Assembly: GCA_910585195.1 (NCBI GenBank)
Contig: CAJUCX010000002.1
Span: 62,001 to 126,000 of the forward strand
DNA: 64,000 nt
Direction: 5' to 3'
Source: an uncultured Christensenellaceae bacterium
GTDB lineage: Bacteria; Bacillota; Clostridia; Christensenellales; CAG-314
The notes under the pieces are model-generated. The model worked only from the letters and a program-made list of their open reading frames with translations, had not been told where the DNA came from and made no database searches. This document shows, piece after piece, positions 52,520-60,330 of this stretch; within the stretch, counting starts at the first letter, position 1; each line of letters starts with the position of its first letter. Both the position numbers and the translations under genes were made by a program.

Positions 52520-53091
52520 ATTTACCTAACAAATTATCGCTTTTGAGAATAATTTTAGTACCTGTAATGGCAATCGTATTTTTGCTTGATTTTGCATATG
52601 CGCCGTTGATTGCCGTGGGTATTTTTATTATTGCCGCTTTGACGGACTTTTTTGACGGTCGTATCGCAAGAAAATATAATATGGTTACCGATTTGGGTAA
52701 GCTGCTTGACCCGATTGCCGACAAACTGTTGATTTTGTTCGCATTGTTTTTGGTTGTAGACGCAGGGCTTATTCCTTTTGGCTACGGTGCATTTTGCGGC
52801 GGAATAATTATAGGCAGAGAGTTGCTTATAAGCGGCGTAAGACAAATTGCTGCAGGCAAAGGATTGATTATTCAAGCAAATATATACGGCAAAATTAAAA
52901 CGTTTGTGCAAGATATTGCTTTGCCGTTTACAATGCTATTAAAAATGCAGGATACTATCGTTAACGGCATTTCGCAAACTTTTTTTGACGTTTATCAAAT
53001 TGTTTGTTGGTCATTGTTGGGTATTGCGACTTTGTTGACTATCATTTCAGGTATTATATATTTAGTGCAAAACAAAAGCGTTTTTGCTTAA
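52516..53091 (+). CDS. pgsA: CDP-diacylglycerol-glycerol-3-phosphate 3-phosphatidyltransferase
   Basis: PgsA makes phosphatidylglycerol phosphate, the first step to phosphatidylglycerol and cardiolipin. The 191-aa membrane enzyme has the CDP-alcohol phosphotransferase signature D-F-F-D-G-R-I-A-R followed by G-K-L-L-D-P-I-A-D (near residues 55-80), and about five membrane helices. Order rimO-pgsA-cinA-recA-rny is conserved in Firmicutes. Confidence 0.94.
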   Translation: MNLPNKLSLLRIILVPVMAIVFLLDFAYAPLIAVGIFIIAALTDFFDGRIARKYNMVTDLGKLLDPIADKLLILFALFLVVDAGLIPFGYGAFCGGIIIGRELLISGVRQIAAGKGLIIQANIYGKIKTFVQDIALPFTMLLKMQDTIVNGISQTFFDVYQIVCWSLLGIATLLTIISGIIYLVQNKSVFA

Positions 53092-53097
53092 AAAGTT

Positions 53098-54303
53098 ATG
53101 AAAGTATCTATAATTGCGTTTAATTGTTCAGACAGTCTGGATTTTATTTACGGCAAACTTAAAGAAAGCGATTGCGAGATATCAACGTGTCTCATCGGCG
53201 AGCAGTCAAAAGAAAAAATTCAAGAAATGTCTGATATTGCAGAAAGAGACGGAGAACTTATATTTTATATAGGCGGTTTAGGAGGCTCTGTCAAAGATAT
53301 TCTAAAAGAAGAATTGTCTCAAAGATATGCCGTAAATTTGGTTTATACACAAAAAGCGCAGGAATTTTTTATTCAATATGCAAAGATAGAGGCAAAATCT
53401 ATGCCGCCTGCGCACGTACAGGAACGACTTTTAAGTTTTCCAGAGGGGTTTGATTGTTTCCCTAATGCATATGGGTACGAACTTGCCGCATACGGCAGAT
53501 TTATGGGTAAAGAGATAATTTTATTGCCTGACAATTTGTCCGAGTGCAAGTATATTTATAGTCAATATTTATATAAATATTTTGCTAAAAAAGAAGGCAA
53601 GAATAGTCAGACTTTCACATACAAAGTGTTTGGTTTGAGAAAAGATGAAATCGAAGAAAAATTAACGCCGTTTAATAAAAAAAGTTTCAAAATTTCGATT
53701 TCTGTAGATTTGTCGACAGATGCCAAAATTACTATAGTATGCAATAAAGTTTCGCAAAGCACTATGGACGAAATGAATGCATATATTCTTAATGCTTTTA
53801 AGGAAAACTTGTATTCCGTAGATGATTTTTCGTTAAGTCAAGTTGCCGTTGACTTGTTAAAATTGTATAAACACCGTCTTTCCGTAGCGGAATCTTTGAC
53901 CGGCGGTGAAATTGCTGCAAGCATAGTTGACGTCGTAGGTGCAAGCGACGTATTGTTTGAAGGCTGTACGACTTATTCAAATCAAGCAAAACAATCTAGA
54001 TTGCTTGTCAAGCAACAGACGTTGTCTCAACACGGAGCGGTAAGTCATGAAACTGCTTATGAAATGGGTACGGGCTTGCTAAAAACTTCGGATTGTGATA
54101 TTGTGTTGGCGACAACGGGTATAGCAGGTCCCGGCGGTGCAACGGAAACAAAACCGGTTGGTCTTACTTATATTGCTGTCGGCGACGTCAAAGGGATACA
54201 TATACATAGATTTGTATTTTCCGGTGATAGAAATTCCGTAAGGAAAAAAGCGACGGATACTGCGTTATTTTTATTGATAAAGTTTATTAAAAAGCGTAAA
54301 TAA
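53098..54303 (+). CDS. cinA: CinA-like protein with divergent N-terminal domain
   Basis: A 401-aa protein. The C-terminal 160 residues are a well-preserved nicotinamide-nucleotide amidase domain (SVAESLTGGEIAA, TTYSNQAKQSRLL, TTGIAGPGGATE-KPVGLTY), a pyridine-nucleotide salvage activity. The N-terminal MoCF-like domain has drifted: the usual GTELLLG is missing, and GGLGPTxDD is replaced by GGLGGSVKD, so the N-terminal hydrolase activity is doubtful. No ribosome site is clear; it follows pgsA after 6 nt and leads into recA, a conserved order linked to competence and damage response. Confidence 0.88.
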   Translation: MKVSIIAFNCSDSLDFIYGKLKESDCEISTCLIGEQSKEKIQEMSDIAERDGELIFYIGGLGGSVKDILKEELSQRYAVNLVYTQKAQEFFIQYAKIEAKSMPPAHVQERLLSFPEGFDCFPNAYGYELAAYGRFMGKEIILLPDNLSECKYIYSQYLYKYFAKKEGKNSQTFTYKVFGLRKDEIEEKLTPFNKKSFKISISVDLSTDAKITIVCNKVSQSTMDEMNAYILNAFKENLYSVDDFSLSQVAVDLLKLYKHRLSVAESLTGGEIAASIVDVVGASDVLFEGCTTYSNQAKQSRLLVKQQTLSQHGAVSHETAYEMGTGLLKTSDCDIVLATTGIAGPGGATETKPVGLTYIAVGDVKGIHIHRFVFSGDRNSVRKKATDTALFLLIKFIKKRK

Positions 54304-54318
54304 AAAAAGAGGTTTACT

Positions 54319-55335
54319 ATGAATGAAGAAAAGCAAAAGAATTTAGACCAAGCCATTTCACAAATCGAAAAGCAATTCGGTAAAGGTTCTATAATGAAAC
54401 TTGGAGATGCTGCAAATATAAGAAACATAGATGTTATACCTACCGGTTGTTTGACTCTTGATTTGGCTTTGGGCATCGGCGGTGTTCCGCGTGGCAGAGT
54501 TGTTGAAATTTACGGTCCGGAGTCATCGGGTAAAACAACTTTGGCATTACATATAATTGCCGAAGCGCAAAAGAAAAACGGAGTTGTCGCATTTATAGAC
54601 GCCGAGCATGCTTTAGACCCGACTTATGCGGAGAGACTTGGTGTCAATCTTCATAATTTATATGTTTCGCAACCTGATACGGGCGAGCAAGCGCTCGACA
54701 TTACAGAGCAGCTGGTTAGAAGTGCCGCTATTGACGTTATTGTAATCGACTCCGTTGCAGCACTTACTCCTAAGGCTGAAATCGACGGTGAAATGGGCGA
54801 TTCGCATATGGGGTTGCAAGCAAGGCTTATGTCGCAAGCATTAAGAAAACTGACGGGTATAATAAACAAGTCAAACACTTGCTTGATTTTTATCAACCAA
54901 CTTAGAGACAAAGTCGGTGTAATGTTCGGTTCACCGGAAACCACAACGGGCGGCAAGGCTTTGAAGTTTTATGCAAGCATAAGGCTTGACGTAAGAAGGG
55001 TAGACCAAGTAAAAGACGGCACAAATATAATCGGCAACAGAACAAGAGTGAAAGTGGTAAAAAACAAACTCGCTCCGCCATTTAGAGTTGCAGAGTTTGA
55101 CATTGTGTACGGTCAAGGTGTAAGTCAAACCGGTTGCATACTTGATTTAGCAATAGAAAACGGCATTATAGAAAAGAGCGGCTCTTGGTTTTCATACAAT
55201 GACGGCAAAATTGCACAGGGTAAGGAAAACGCCAAAGCTTACTTAGCAAATAACCCTGAAATTATGTTGGAAGTGGAAATAAAAATAAAAAAGAAACTCG
55301 GGTTAATTAAAGATGACGAAGCAGAAAATGCTTAA
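54319..55335 (+). CDS. recA: Recombinase RecA
   Basis: RecA forms filaments on single-stranded DNA, drives strand exchange and triggers SOS cleavage. The 338-aa protein has Walker A GPESSGKTT, the FIDAEHALDP and VIDSVAALTPKAEIDGEMGD blocks, the L2 loop region FINQLRDKVGVMFGSPETT and TGGKALKFYAS. Ribosome site AGAGG. No intein. It lies 15 nt after cinA and ends before a terminator. Confidence 0.98.
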   Translation: MNEEKQKNLDQAISQIEKQFGKGSIMKLGDAANIRNIDVIPTGCLTLDLALGIGGVPRGRVVEIYGPESSGKTTLALHIIAEAQKKNGVVAFIDAEHALDPTYAERLGVNLHNLYVSQPDTGEQALDITEQLVRSAAIDVIVIDSVAALTPKAEIDGEMGDSHMGLQARLMSQALRKLTGIINKSNTCLIFINQLRDKVGVMFGSPETTTGGKALKFYASIRLDVRRVDQVKDGTNIIGNRTRVKVVKNKLAPPFRVAEFDIVYGQGVSQTGCILDLAIENGIIEKSGSWFSYNDGKIAQGKENAKAYLANNPEIMLEVEIKIKKKLGLIKDDEAENA

Positions 55336-55340
55336 AATTA

Positions 55341-55370
55341 AAGCCACCTGTTAAGGTGGTTTTATTTTTT
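55341..55370 (+). terminator. Terminator after recA
   Basis: AAGCCACCT (55341-55349) pairs with AGGTGGTTT (55354-55362, one G-U), loop GTTA, followed by ATTTTTT. Confidence 0.9.
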
Positions 55371-55392
55371 GTAAAAAAATTTTCGGTTGGGG

Positions 55393-55421
55393 TTGACAGT
55401 ATATAGTAAATTAGATAAAAT
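55393..55421 (+). promoter_or_regulatory. Promoter of rny
   Basis: Consensus TTGACA at 55393-55398, 17 bp, TAAAAT at 55416-55421. The leader to the ATG at 55497 is about 70 nt. Confidence 0.8.
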
Positions 55422-55496
55422 AATATACGGTATATAGTATTTTTCTGCAGATTTTACAGAAATATTAATATAAATGTGCCAAATAGGGAGGAATTC

Positions 55497-57098
55497 ATGG
55501 TAGATATGCTATGCTTTTTGTTTCTCCAAAATGGTGTTGACGTATGGCTGACCGTAGTATTGGCGGTCGTTGGTTTACTCGTCGGTGGTCTTATAGGCTT
55601 TTTTATAAAACATTTTATTGTAAAAAACAAGATAGGCAACGCGAATAACGTAGCGCAAACTATTATCGAAGAAGCAAACTTAGAAGCAAAAACATTAAAA
55701 AAAGAAGCAATAATCGAAGCGAAAGAAGAGGTTTTGAAGTTAAAGACGGAATCTGAAAGGGAAATTAAAGAAAGAAGAAACGAGATTCAAAAGCAGGAAG
55801 TCCGTCTGATTCAAAAAGAAGAGAACCTTGACAAAAAGGAAGCTTCTGCCGAAAAGAAGCAAGAGGCGCTTGAACAGCAGCAAAAGAACTTGAAAGCGCA
55901 ACAAGAGCAGCTTAATAAAAGACAGGCGGAATTAGATAAGGCAAACGATAAAGTTGTTGAGGAGTTGGAAAAAGTTTCTTTAATGTCAAAAGAAGAAGCA
56001 AAGCAACTTTTGATTGACTCAATTACGGCGGATGCAAGAAAAGATGCCGCAAACATCGTGCGTGAAATTGAAAATGATGCAAAAGAAAACGGTGAAAAGA
56101 AAGCACGTGAAATCATCAGCACCGTTATTCAACGCTGTGCGGCAGACCAAGTATCTGAAATGACCGTTACAACTATTCCGTTGCCGAATGACGATATGAA
56201 GGGCAGAATAATCGGCAGGGAAGGCAGAAATATTCGTGCGTTGGAAAATGCAACTGGAATTGATATTATTATCGATGACACGCCGGAAGTGGTTATAGCG
56301 TCGGGATTTGACCCTGTAAGACGCCATATTGCATCTAAAGCAATAGAAAAACTTATTACCGATGGTCGTATTCATCCAGCAAGAATAGAAGAGACGGTTG
56401 AAAAAGTAAAGAAGGAAGTTGAGCAAACTATTAAAGAGGCAGGCGAAGCTGCTGTTTACGACGTTGGTTTGTTTGGTATTCATCCTGAACTTGTAAAAAC
56501 GCTCGGCAGATTGAAATTCAGAACAAGTTATGGTCAAAACGTTTTGAACCATTCTATAGAAGTTGCGCACATAGCAGGTATGATGGCTGCTGAATTGGGT
56601 GTTGACGTAACTTTGGCAAAGAGAGCGGGGTTGTTGCACGATATAGGTAAAGCGGTTGACCACGAAGTGGAAGGCACGCATATCGAAATAGGTGCCGACC
56701 TTGCAAAAAAATATAAAGAAAGCAAAGACGTTGTAAATGCCATTATGGCGCATCACGGCGACGTGGAACCAACAACTGTTGAGGCAGTGTTGGTTGCTGC
56801 CGCAGATGCTATTTCAGGCGCAAGACCGGGTGCAAGGCGCGAAACGATTGAGGCATACGTTAAAAGACTTGAAAAACTTGAAGAAATTTGCAATTCTTTC
56901 AACGGTGTCAGCAAAACTTATGCAGTGCAAGCCGGCAGGGAAATTCGTGTTATTGTAAAGCCTGAGGTAGTTAACGACGCATCAACGCTTTTGTTGGCAA
57001 AAGACATTGCAAGAAAAATTGAAAGCGAAATGGAATATCCGGGACAAATTAAAGTCAACGTTATAAGGGAAACCCGCAGCGTTGAATTTGCAAAATAA
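55497..57098 (+). CDS. rny: Ribonuclease Y
   Basis: Membrane-bound endoribonuclease that starts mRNA decay in Firmicutes. The 533-aa protein has an N-terminal membrane helix (about residues 14-38), a coiled coil rich in E/K/Q to about residue 190, a KH domain (GRIIGREGRNIRALENATG) and an HD domain (GLLHDIGKAVDHEVEG, AIMAHHGDVEP). ATG 55497 has GGGAGG; the in-frame ATG at 55476 is 7 codons earlier without a site. Confidence 0.96.
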   Translation: MVDMLCFLFLQNGVDVWLTVVLAVVGLLVGGLIGFFIKHFIVKNKIGNANNVAQTIIEEANLEAKTLKKEAIIEAKEEVLKLKTESEREIKERRNEIQKQEVRLIQKEENLDKKEASAEKKQEALEQQQKNLKAQQEQLNKRQAELDKANDKVVEELEKVSLMSKEEAKQLLIDSITADARKDAANIVREIENDAKENGEKKAREIISTVIQRCAADQVSEMTVTTIPLPNDDMKGRIIGREGRNIRALENATGIDIIIDDTPEVVIASGFDPVRRHIASKAIEKLITDGRIHPARIEETVEKVKKEVEQTIKEAGEAAVYDVGLFGIHPELVKTLGRLKFRTSYGQNVLNHSIEVAHIAGMMAAELGVDVTLAKRAGLLHDIGKAVDHEVEGTHIEIGADLAKKYKESKDVVNAIMAHHGDVEPTTVEAVLVAAADAISGARPGARRETIEAYVKRLEKLEEICNSFNGVSKTYAVQAGREIRVIVKPEVVNDASTLLLAKDIARKIESEMEYPGQIKVNVIRETRSVEFAK

Positions 57099-57108
57099 TA
57101 TTAAAAAT

Positions 57109-57134
57109 AAGGCGGTTTTGGAGCCGCCTTTTTT
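57109..57134 (+). terminator. Terminator after rny
   Basis: AAGGCGG (57109-57115) pairs with CCGCCTT (57124-57130), then a T run. The purB promoter follows at once. Confidence 0.85.
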
Positions 57135-57135
57135 C

Positions 57136-57164
57136 TTGAAAAATGACTTCAATTATGTTATTAT
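57136..57164 (+). promoter_or_regulatory. Promoter of purB
   Basis: TTGAAA at 57136-57141, 17 bp, TATTAT at 57159-57164; the start codon is 29 nt downstream with GGCGGGGA as ribosome site. Confidence 0.65.
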
Positions 57165-57193
57165 ACAATCAGTAAATAGGCGGGGATGAAATT

Positions 57194-58627
57194 ATGACTG
57201 ACAGATATGAAAATCCGTTGATAACAAGATATGCAAGCAAAGAAATGAGTTATATTTTTTCCGATGACAAAAAGTTTTCAACTTGGCGTAAGTTGTGGAT
57301 TGCATTGGCAGAGTCGGAAATGGAGTTGGGGATTGACGTAATAAGTCAAGAGCAAATTGACGAAATGAAAGCGCATATCTATGATATAAATTATGACGTG
57401 GCAAATGAGCGTGAAAAACAAGTAAGGCACGACGTAATGGCGCACGTTTATGCATATTCGCAACTTTGCCCTAAGGCAGCGCCTATAATTCATTTGGGCG
57501 CAACAAGTTGTTACGTCACGGATAATGCCGACGTTATCAATATACACGAAGCCTTGCTACTCGTAAAAAAGAAGTTGGTAAATACAATAGACAAGTTGTC
57601 TGCTTTTGCATTGAAATATAAAGATATGCCGACATTAGGTTTTACGCATCTTCAGCCTGCGCAGTTGACAACCGTTGGTAAGCGTGCCACGTTATGGACT
57701 TATGAGCTTATTTTAGATTATTATAATTTAGAATTTTTAATTTCGCAAACAAGGCTTCGCGGGGTAAAAGGAACGACCGGCACACAAGCAAGTTTCTTAA
57801 ACTTATTTGACGGAGACCATGCTAAAGTTAAAAAACTTGAAAAGTTGGTTGTAAAAAAACTCGGTTTTGACAATGCCTTTGCCGTTACCGGACAAACGTA
57901 TACAAGAAAATACGATAGCAACGTGTTGAACGTTTTGAGCGGAATTGCCCAAAGTGCATCAAAATTTGCAAACGATATAAGAATTTTGCAGAGCATAAAA
58001 GAGGTTGAAGAGCCGTTTGAAAAATCGCAAATTGGTTCGTCCGCAATGGCATATAAACGCAATCCTATGCGTTGCGAGAGAATAACGGCGTTGTCTCGTT
58101 ACGTTATGAGTTTACCTACAAATACTGCATTTACTTCTGCAACTCAATGGATGGAAAGAACGCTTGATGACTCTGCAAACAGAAGAATTGTAATAGGACA
58201 AGCATTTTTGGCTATTGATGCGGTTTTGAACTTGTATATGAACGTTTCTGAAAATCTTGTAGTAAATGATAAAGTTATAGAAAAACACATAAAAGAAGAA
58301 TTACCGTTTATGGCAACGGAAAATATTATGATGGCTTGCGTAAAAGCAGGAGGCAACAGACAGGAATTGCACGAAAAAATCAGAGAATTGTCAATGCAGG
58401 CATCATATGCCGTCAAAAAAGAAGGCAAGCCGTGCAACTTGATAGAGTTAATAAAAAACGACAATGCGTTTGCTGCAATAAAAAATGATATTGATTCTAT
58501 GATAAATCCTAATGATTTTGTTGGTAGAAGTCCGCAGCAAGTAATTGACTTTGTTGAATGTGAAGTAAAGCCTATTATAGAAAAAAATAAAAAAGAACTT
58601 GGCGCGACCGTAATAATAGAAGTGTAA
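57194..58627 (+). CDS. purB: Adenylosuccinate lyase
   Basis: Cleaves SAICAR and adenylosuccinate, both giving fumarate, in purine synthesis. The 477-aa enzyme of the fumarase/aspartase fold has IHLGATSCYVTDNAD, THLQPAQLTTVGKR and the signature GSSAMAYKRNPMRCERI. The length is typical of the longer PurB subgroup. It is monocistronic here, away from other pur genes, with its own promoter and terminator. Confidence 0.96.
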   Translation: MTDRYENPLITRYASKEMSYIFSDDKKFSTWRKLWIALAESEMELGIDVISQEQIDEMKAHIYDINYDVANEREKQVRHDVMAHVYAYSQLCPKAAPIIHLGATSCYVTDNADVINIHEALLLVKKKLVNTIDKLSAFALKYKDMPTLGFTHLQPAQLTTVGKRATLWTYELILDYYNLEFLISQTRLRGVKGTTGTQASFLNLFDGDHAKVKKLEKLVVKKLGFDNAFAVTGQTYTRKYDSNVLNVLSGIAQSASKFANDIRILQSIKEVEEPFEKSQIGSSAMAYKRNPMRCERITALSRYVMSLPTNTAFTSATQWMERTLDDSANRRIVIGQAFLAIDAVLNLYMNVSENLVVNDKVIEKHIKEELPFMATENIMMACVKAGGNRQELHEKIRELSMQASYAVKKEGKPCNLIELIKNDNAFAAIKNDIDSMINPNDFVGRSPQQVIDFVECEVKPIIEKNKKELGATVIIEV

Positions 58628-58652
58628 AAAGTCCGCTTATGCGGATTTTTTT
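58626..58652 (+). terminator. Terminator after purB
   Basis: AAAAAGTCCGC (58626-58636) pairs with GCGGATTTTTT (58641-58651, one G-U), loop TTAT. Confidence 0.85.
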
Positions 58653-58812
58653 ATTAAATAAATAAATTTTATATGAGTAAAGAATAACAATTTATAATCT
58701 AAAAAATATCACATTTAACATTGTACAATAGGGCGATGTTGCAAATTTATAAAAATTAAAGTTGCAAACAGAAAATGGATTTTTTATTAAAAAAGCAGAC
58801 TAGCAAACAGAA
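58653..58812. other. AT-rich intergenic stretch with no gene
   Basis: About 160 bases between the purB terminator and the tRNA terminator. GCAAACAGAAA occurs twice (58764-58774, 58803-58813). I see no open frame, RNA fold or promoter that I can support. Confidence 0.5.
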
Positions 58813-58847
58813 ATAAAAAACAGCCTCGGCAATATACCGAAACTGTT
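58813..58847 (-). terminator. Terminator of tRNA-Trp (minus strand)
   Basis: Read on the minus strand, an 11-bp stem (58847-58837 with 58829-58819, two G-U pairs) is followed by a T run. It begins immediately after the encoded CCA end of the tRNA. Confidence 0.75.
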
Positions 58848-58922
58848 TGGCAGGGGAGACGCGATTCGAACACGCAACCTACGGTTTTGGAGACCGCTAC
58901 TCTACCGTTGAGCCACTCCCCT
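58848..58922 (-). tRNA. trnW: tRNA-Trp (anticodon CCA)
   Basis: The minus strand folds into a complete cloverleaf. The 7-bp acceptor stem is AGGGGAG/CTCCCCT, the D arm contains CTCAACGGTAGAG, and the anticodon loop CTCCAAA gives anticodon CCA, hence tryptophan. The T loop is TTCGAAT, the discriminator base G, and CCA is encoded. It has its own promoter and terminator, opposite to purB and proC. Confidence 0.95.
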
Positions 58923-58933
58923 AAAACAACAAC

Positions 58934-58962
58934 ATTATATACAAAAATAAAAAAATAGTCAA
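58934..58962 (-). promoter_or_regulatory. Promoter of tRNA-Trp
   Basis: On the minus strand TTGACT (58962-58957), 17 bp, TATAAT (58939-58934). The predicted start is about 5 nt before the tRNA 5' end. Confidence 0.85.
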
Positions 58963-58991
58963 ATTAAATAATGTAAAATAATGAGGTAAAA

Positions 58992-59798
58992 ATGTTTAAG
59001 TACGAAATAGGTTTTATAGGCGGGGGAAATATGGCATCTGCTATGATAGAAAGGTTTGTAGAATCAAAAGTCATTGCTCCTGAAAAAATCTTGGTCTGCG
59101 ACAAAAATGCTTGTAAATTAGATAAATTCAATAGTATAAATTGTGCTGTTACGTTTGAAGTTGAAAGAGTAATTAAAGAATGTAAAATATCTTTTATTGC
59201 CGTAAAGCCGCAAGCATTTAACGCATTGAAAGATATTTTTGAAGATAACGTCAAATCTGAAGTCATAATTTCGATTATGGCAGGTAAAACCAAGGCGTCA
59301 ATAAAAGAAGTTGTTGGCAACGATTATTCTTCCATAGTGCGTTTAATGCCAAATTTAGCGTGCAGATATGGCGAGGGAGTTACGTTGGCAGAACTTTCTT
59401 CGATATGCGATAGTGAAAAGGCTAATATAAAAAAATTGCTTAGCGCATTAGGTTTGATTATGGAAATCGAAGAAAAAGATTTTAATTTTTGTTCGGCAGT
59501 AAGCGGTTGCGGTCCGGCATTTTTCTTTGAATATTTTAAGTATTTTTTTGATGTATGTATGGAATATGGCATTGATTCAAAAAGTGCAAGAGAAATGGTA
59601 TTGCAAACTGCGCTAGGTTCCGCTAAATTGGCTTTGTCAAAATGTGATTCGTTTGAGCAACTTATTGCAAGCGTATGTTCCAAGGGCGGTTCAACCATAG
59701 AAGGTATAAAAGTTTTGGAACAATCGGATATGTGTAATGTTGTTAATAATGCGGTTTATGCAAGTAAAAACAGAAACGACGAGTTGGAGAGGTTTTGA
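58992..59798 (+). CDS. proC: Pyrroline-5-carboxylate reductase
   Basis: Last step of proline synthesis, NAD(P)H-dependent. The 268-aa protein has the Rossmann motif GFIGGGNMASAMIERF, the RLMPNLACRYGEGVT block, SGCGPAFFFEY and the C-terminal signature VCSKGGSTIEGIKVLEQ. Ribosome site GAGGT. It lies 3 nt before rnhA, forming a two-gene unit. Confidence 0.95.
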   Translation: MFKYEIGFIGGGNMASAMIERFVESKVIAPEKILVCDKNACKLDKFNSINCAVTFEVERVIKECKISFIAVKPQAFNALKDIFEDNVKSEVIISIMAGKTKASIKEVVGNDYSSIVRLMPNLACRYGEGVTLAELSSICDSEKANIKKLLSALGLIMEIEEKDFNFCSAVSGCGPAFFFEYFKYFFDVCMEYGIDSKSAREMVLQTALGSAKLALSKCDSFEQLIASVCSKGGSTIEGIKVLEQSDMCNVVNNAVYASKNRNDELERF

Positions 59799-59801
59799 AT
59801 T

Positions 59802-60263
59802 GTGAAAAAAGTTCTGGTTTATACTGACGGAGCGTGTTCAGGAAACCCGGGTGTAGGCGGCTGGGGCATAGTTTTAATTTATAACGGTTGCGAAAAAGAG
59901 TGTGCGGGGTATGATAAATTGACAACAAACAATAGGATGGAATTGTTTGCTGTAATTATGGGGTTAAAATCATTAAAAGAAGCATGCGAAGTGGAAGTAT
60001 ATACAGATTCTGCATATGTTGCAAATGCTTTTAATAAAAACTGGATTCAAAAATGGCAGAAAAACGATTGGAAGTCATCAGGTAAGGGTGCAGTTAAAAA
60101 TCAAGACCTTTGGCAAATGTTGTTGCAGGAACTTGAAAGACATAAAGTAACGTTTGTAAAAGTAAAAGGGCATTCTGACAATAAATATAATAACCGATGC
60201 GATGAATTGGCAAGAGGGCAAATAACTTTATATAAAAAATCAGTTGAAACTATTGACGCTTAG
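59802..60263 (+). CDS. rnhA: Ribonuclease HI (GTG start)
   Basis: Degrades RNA in RNA-DNA hybrids. The 153-aa protein has all catalytic acids: D in VYTDGACSGNPGVGGWG, E in NNRMELFAVI, D in YTDSAYV and D in HSDNKYNNRCDELA. The start is GTG 59802 with GGAGAGG 11 nt before it, inside the end of proC. No upstream ATG is available in frame. Confidence 0.96.
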   Translation: MKKVLVYTDGACSGNPGVGGWGIVLIYNGCEKECAGYDKLTTNNRMELFAVIMGLKSLKEACEVEVYTDSAYVANAFNKNWIQKWQKNDWKSSGKGAVKNQDLWQMLLQELERHKVTFVKVKGHSDNKYNNRCDELARGQITLYKKSVETIDA

Positions 60264-60300
60264 AAATTAAAAACAACATCGAAATGTACTGTAATTAATT

Positions 60301-60330
60301 AAAAAAATCAGTCGTTTGACTGATTTTTTT
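60301..60330. terminator. Bidirectional terminator between rnhA and the PadR-type gene
   Basis: Perfect 13-bp stem, 60301-60313 with 60318-60330, loop GTTT, with A7 on one side and T7 on the other, serving both convergent genes. The minus-strand stop codon touches the stem. Confidence 0.9.

Noticed and set aside
54319..54400. Intein or frameshift in recA, and a LexA/SOS box before recA or ruvC
   Set aside because: recA is continuous and of normal length; no convincing palindromic SOS operator was found upstream of either gene.
56019..56756. 245-codon minus-strand open frame opposite rny
   Set aside because: It lies entirely antisense to a well-supported gene, has no ribosome site and its composition is a mirror of the rny codons.
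58764..58813. Pair of GCAAACAGAAA repeats in the purB-tRNA gap
   Set aside because: Short, AT-rich and without other mobile-element features; likely chance.
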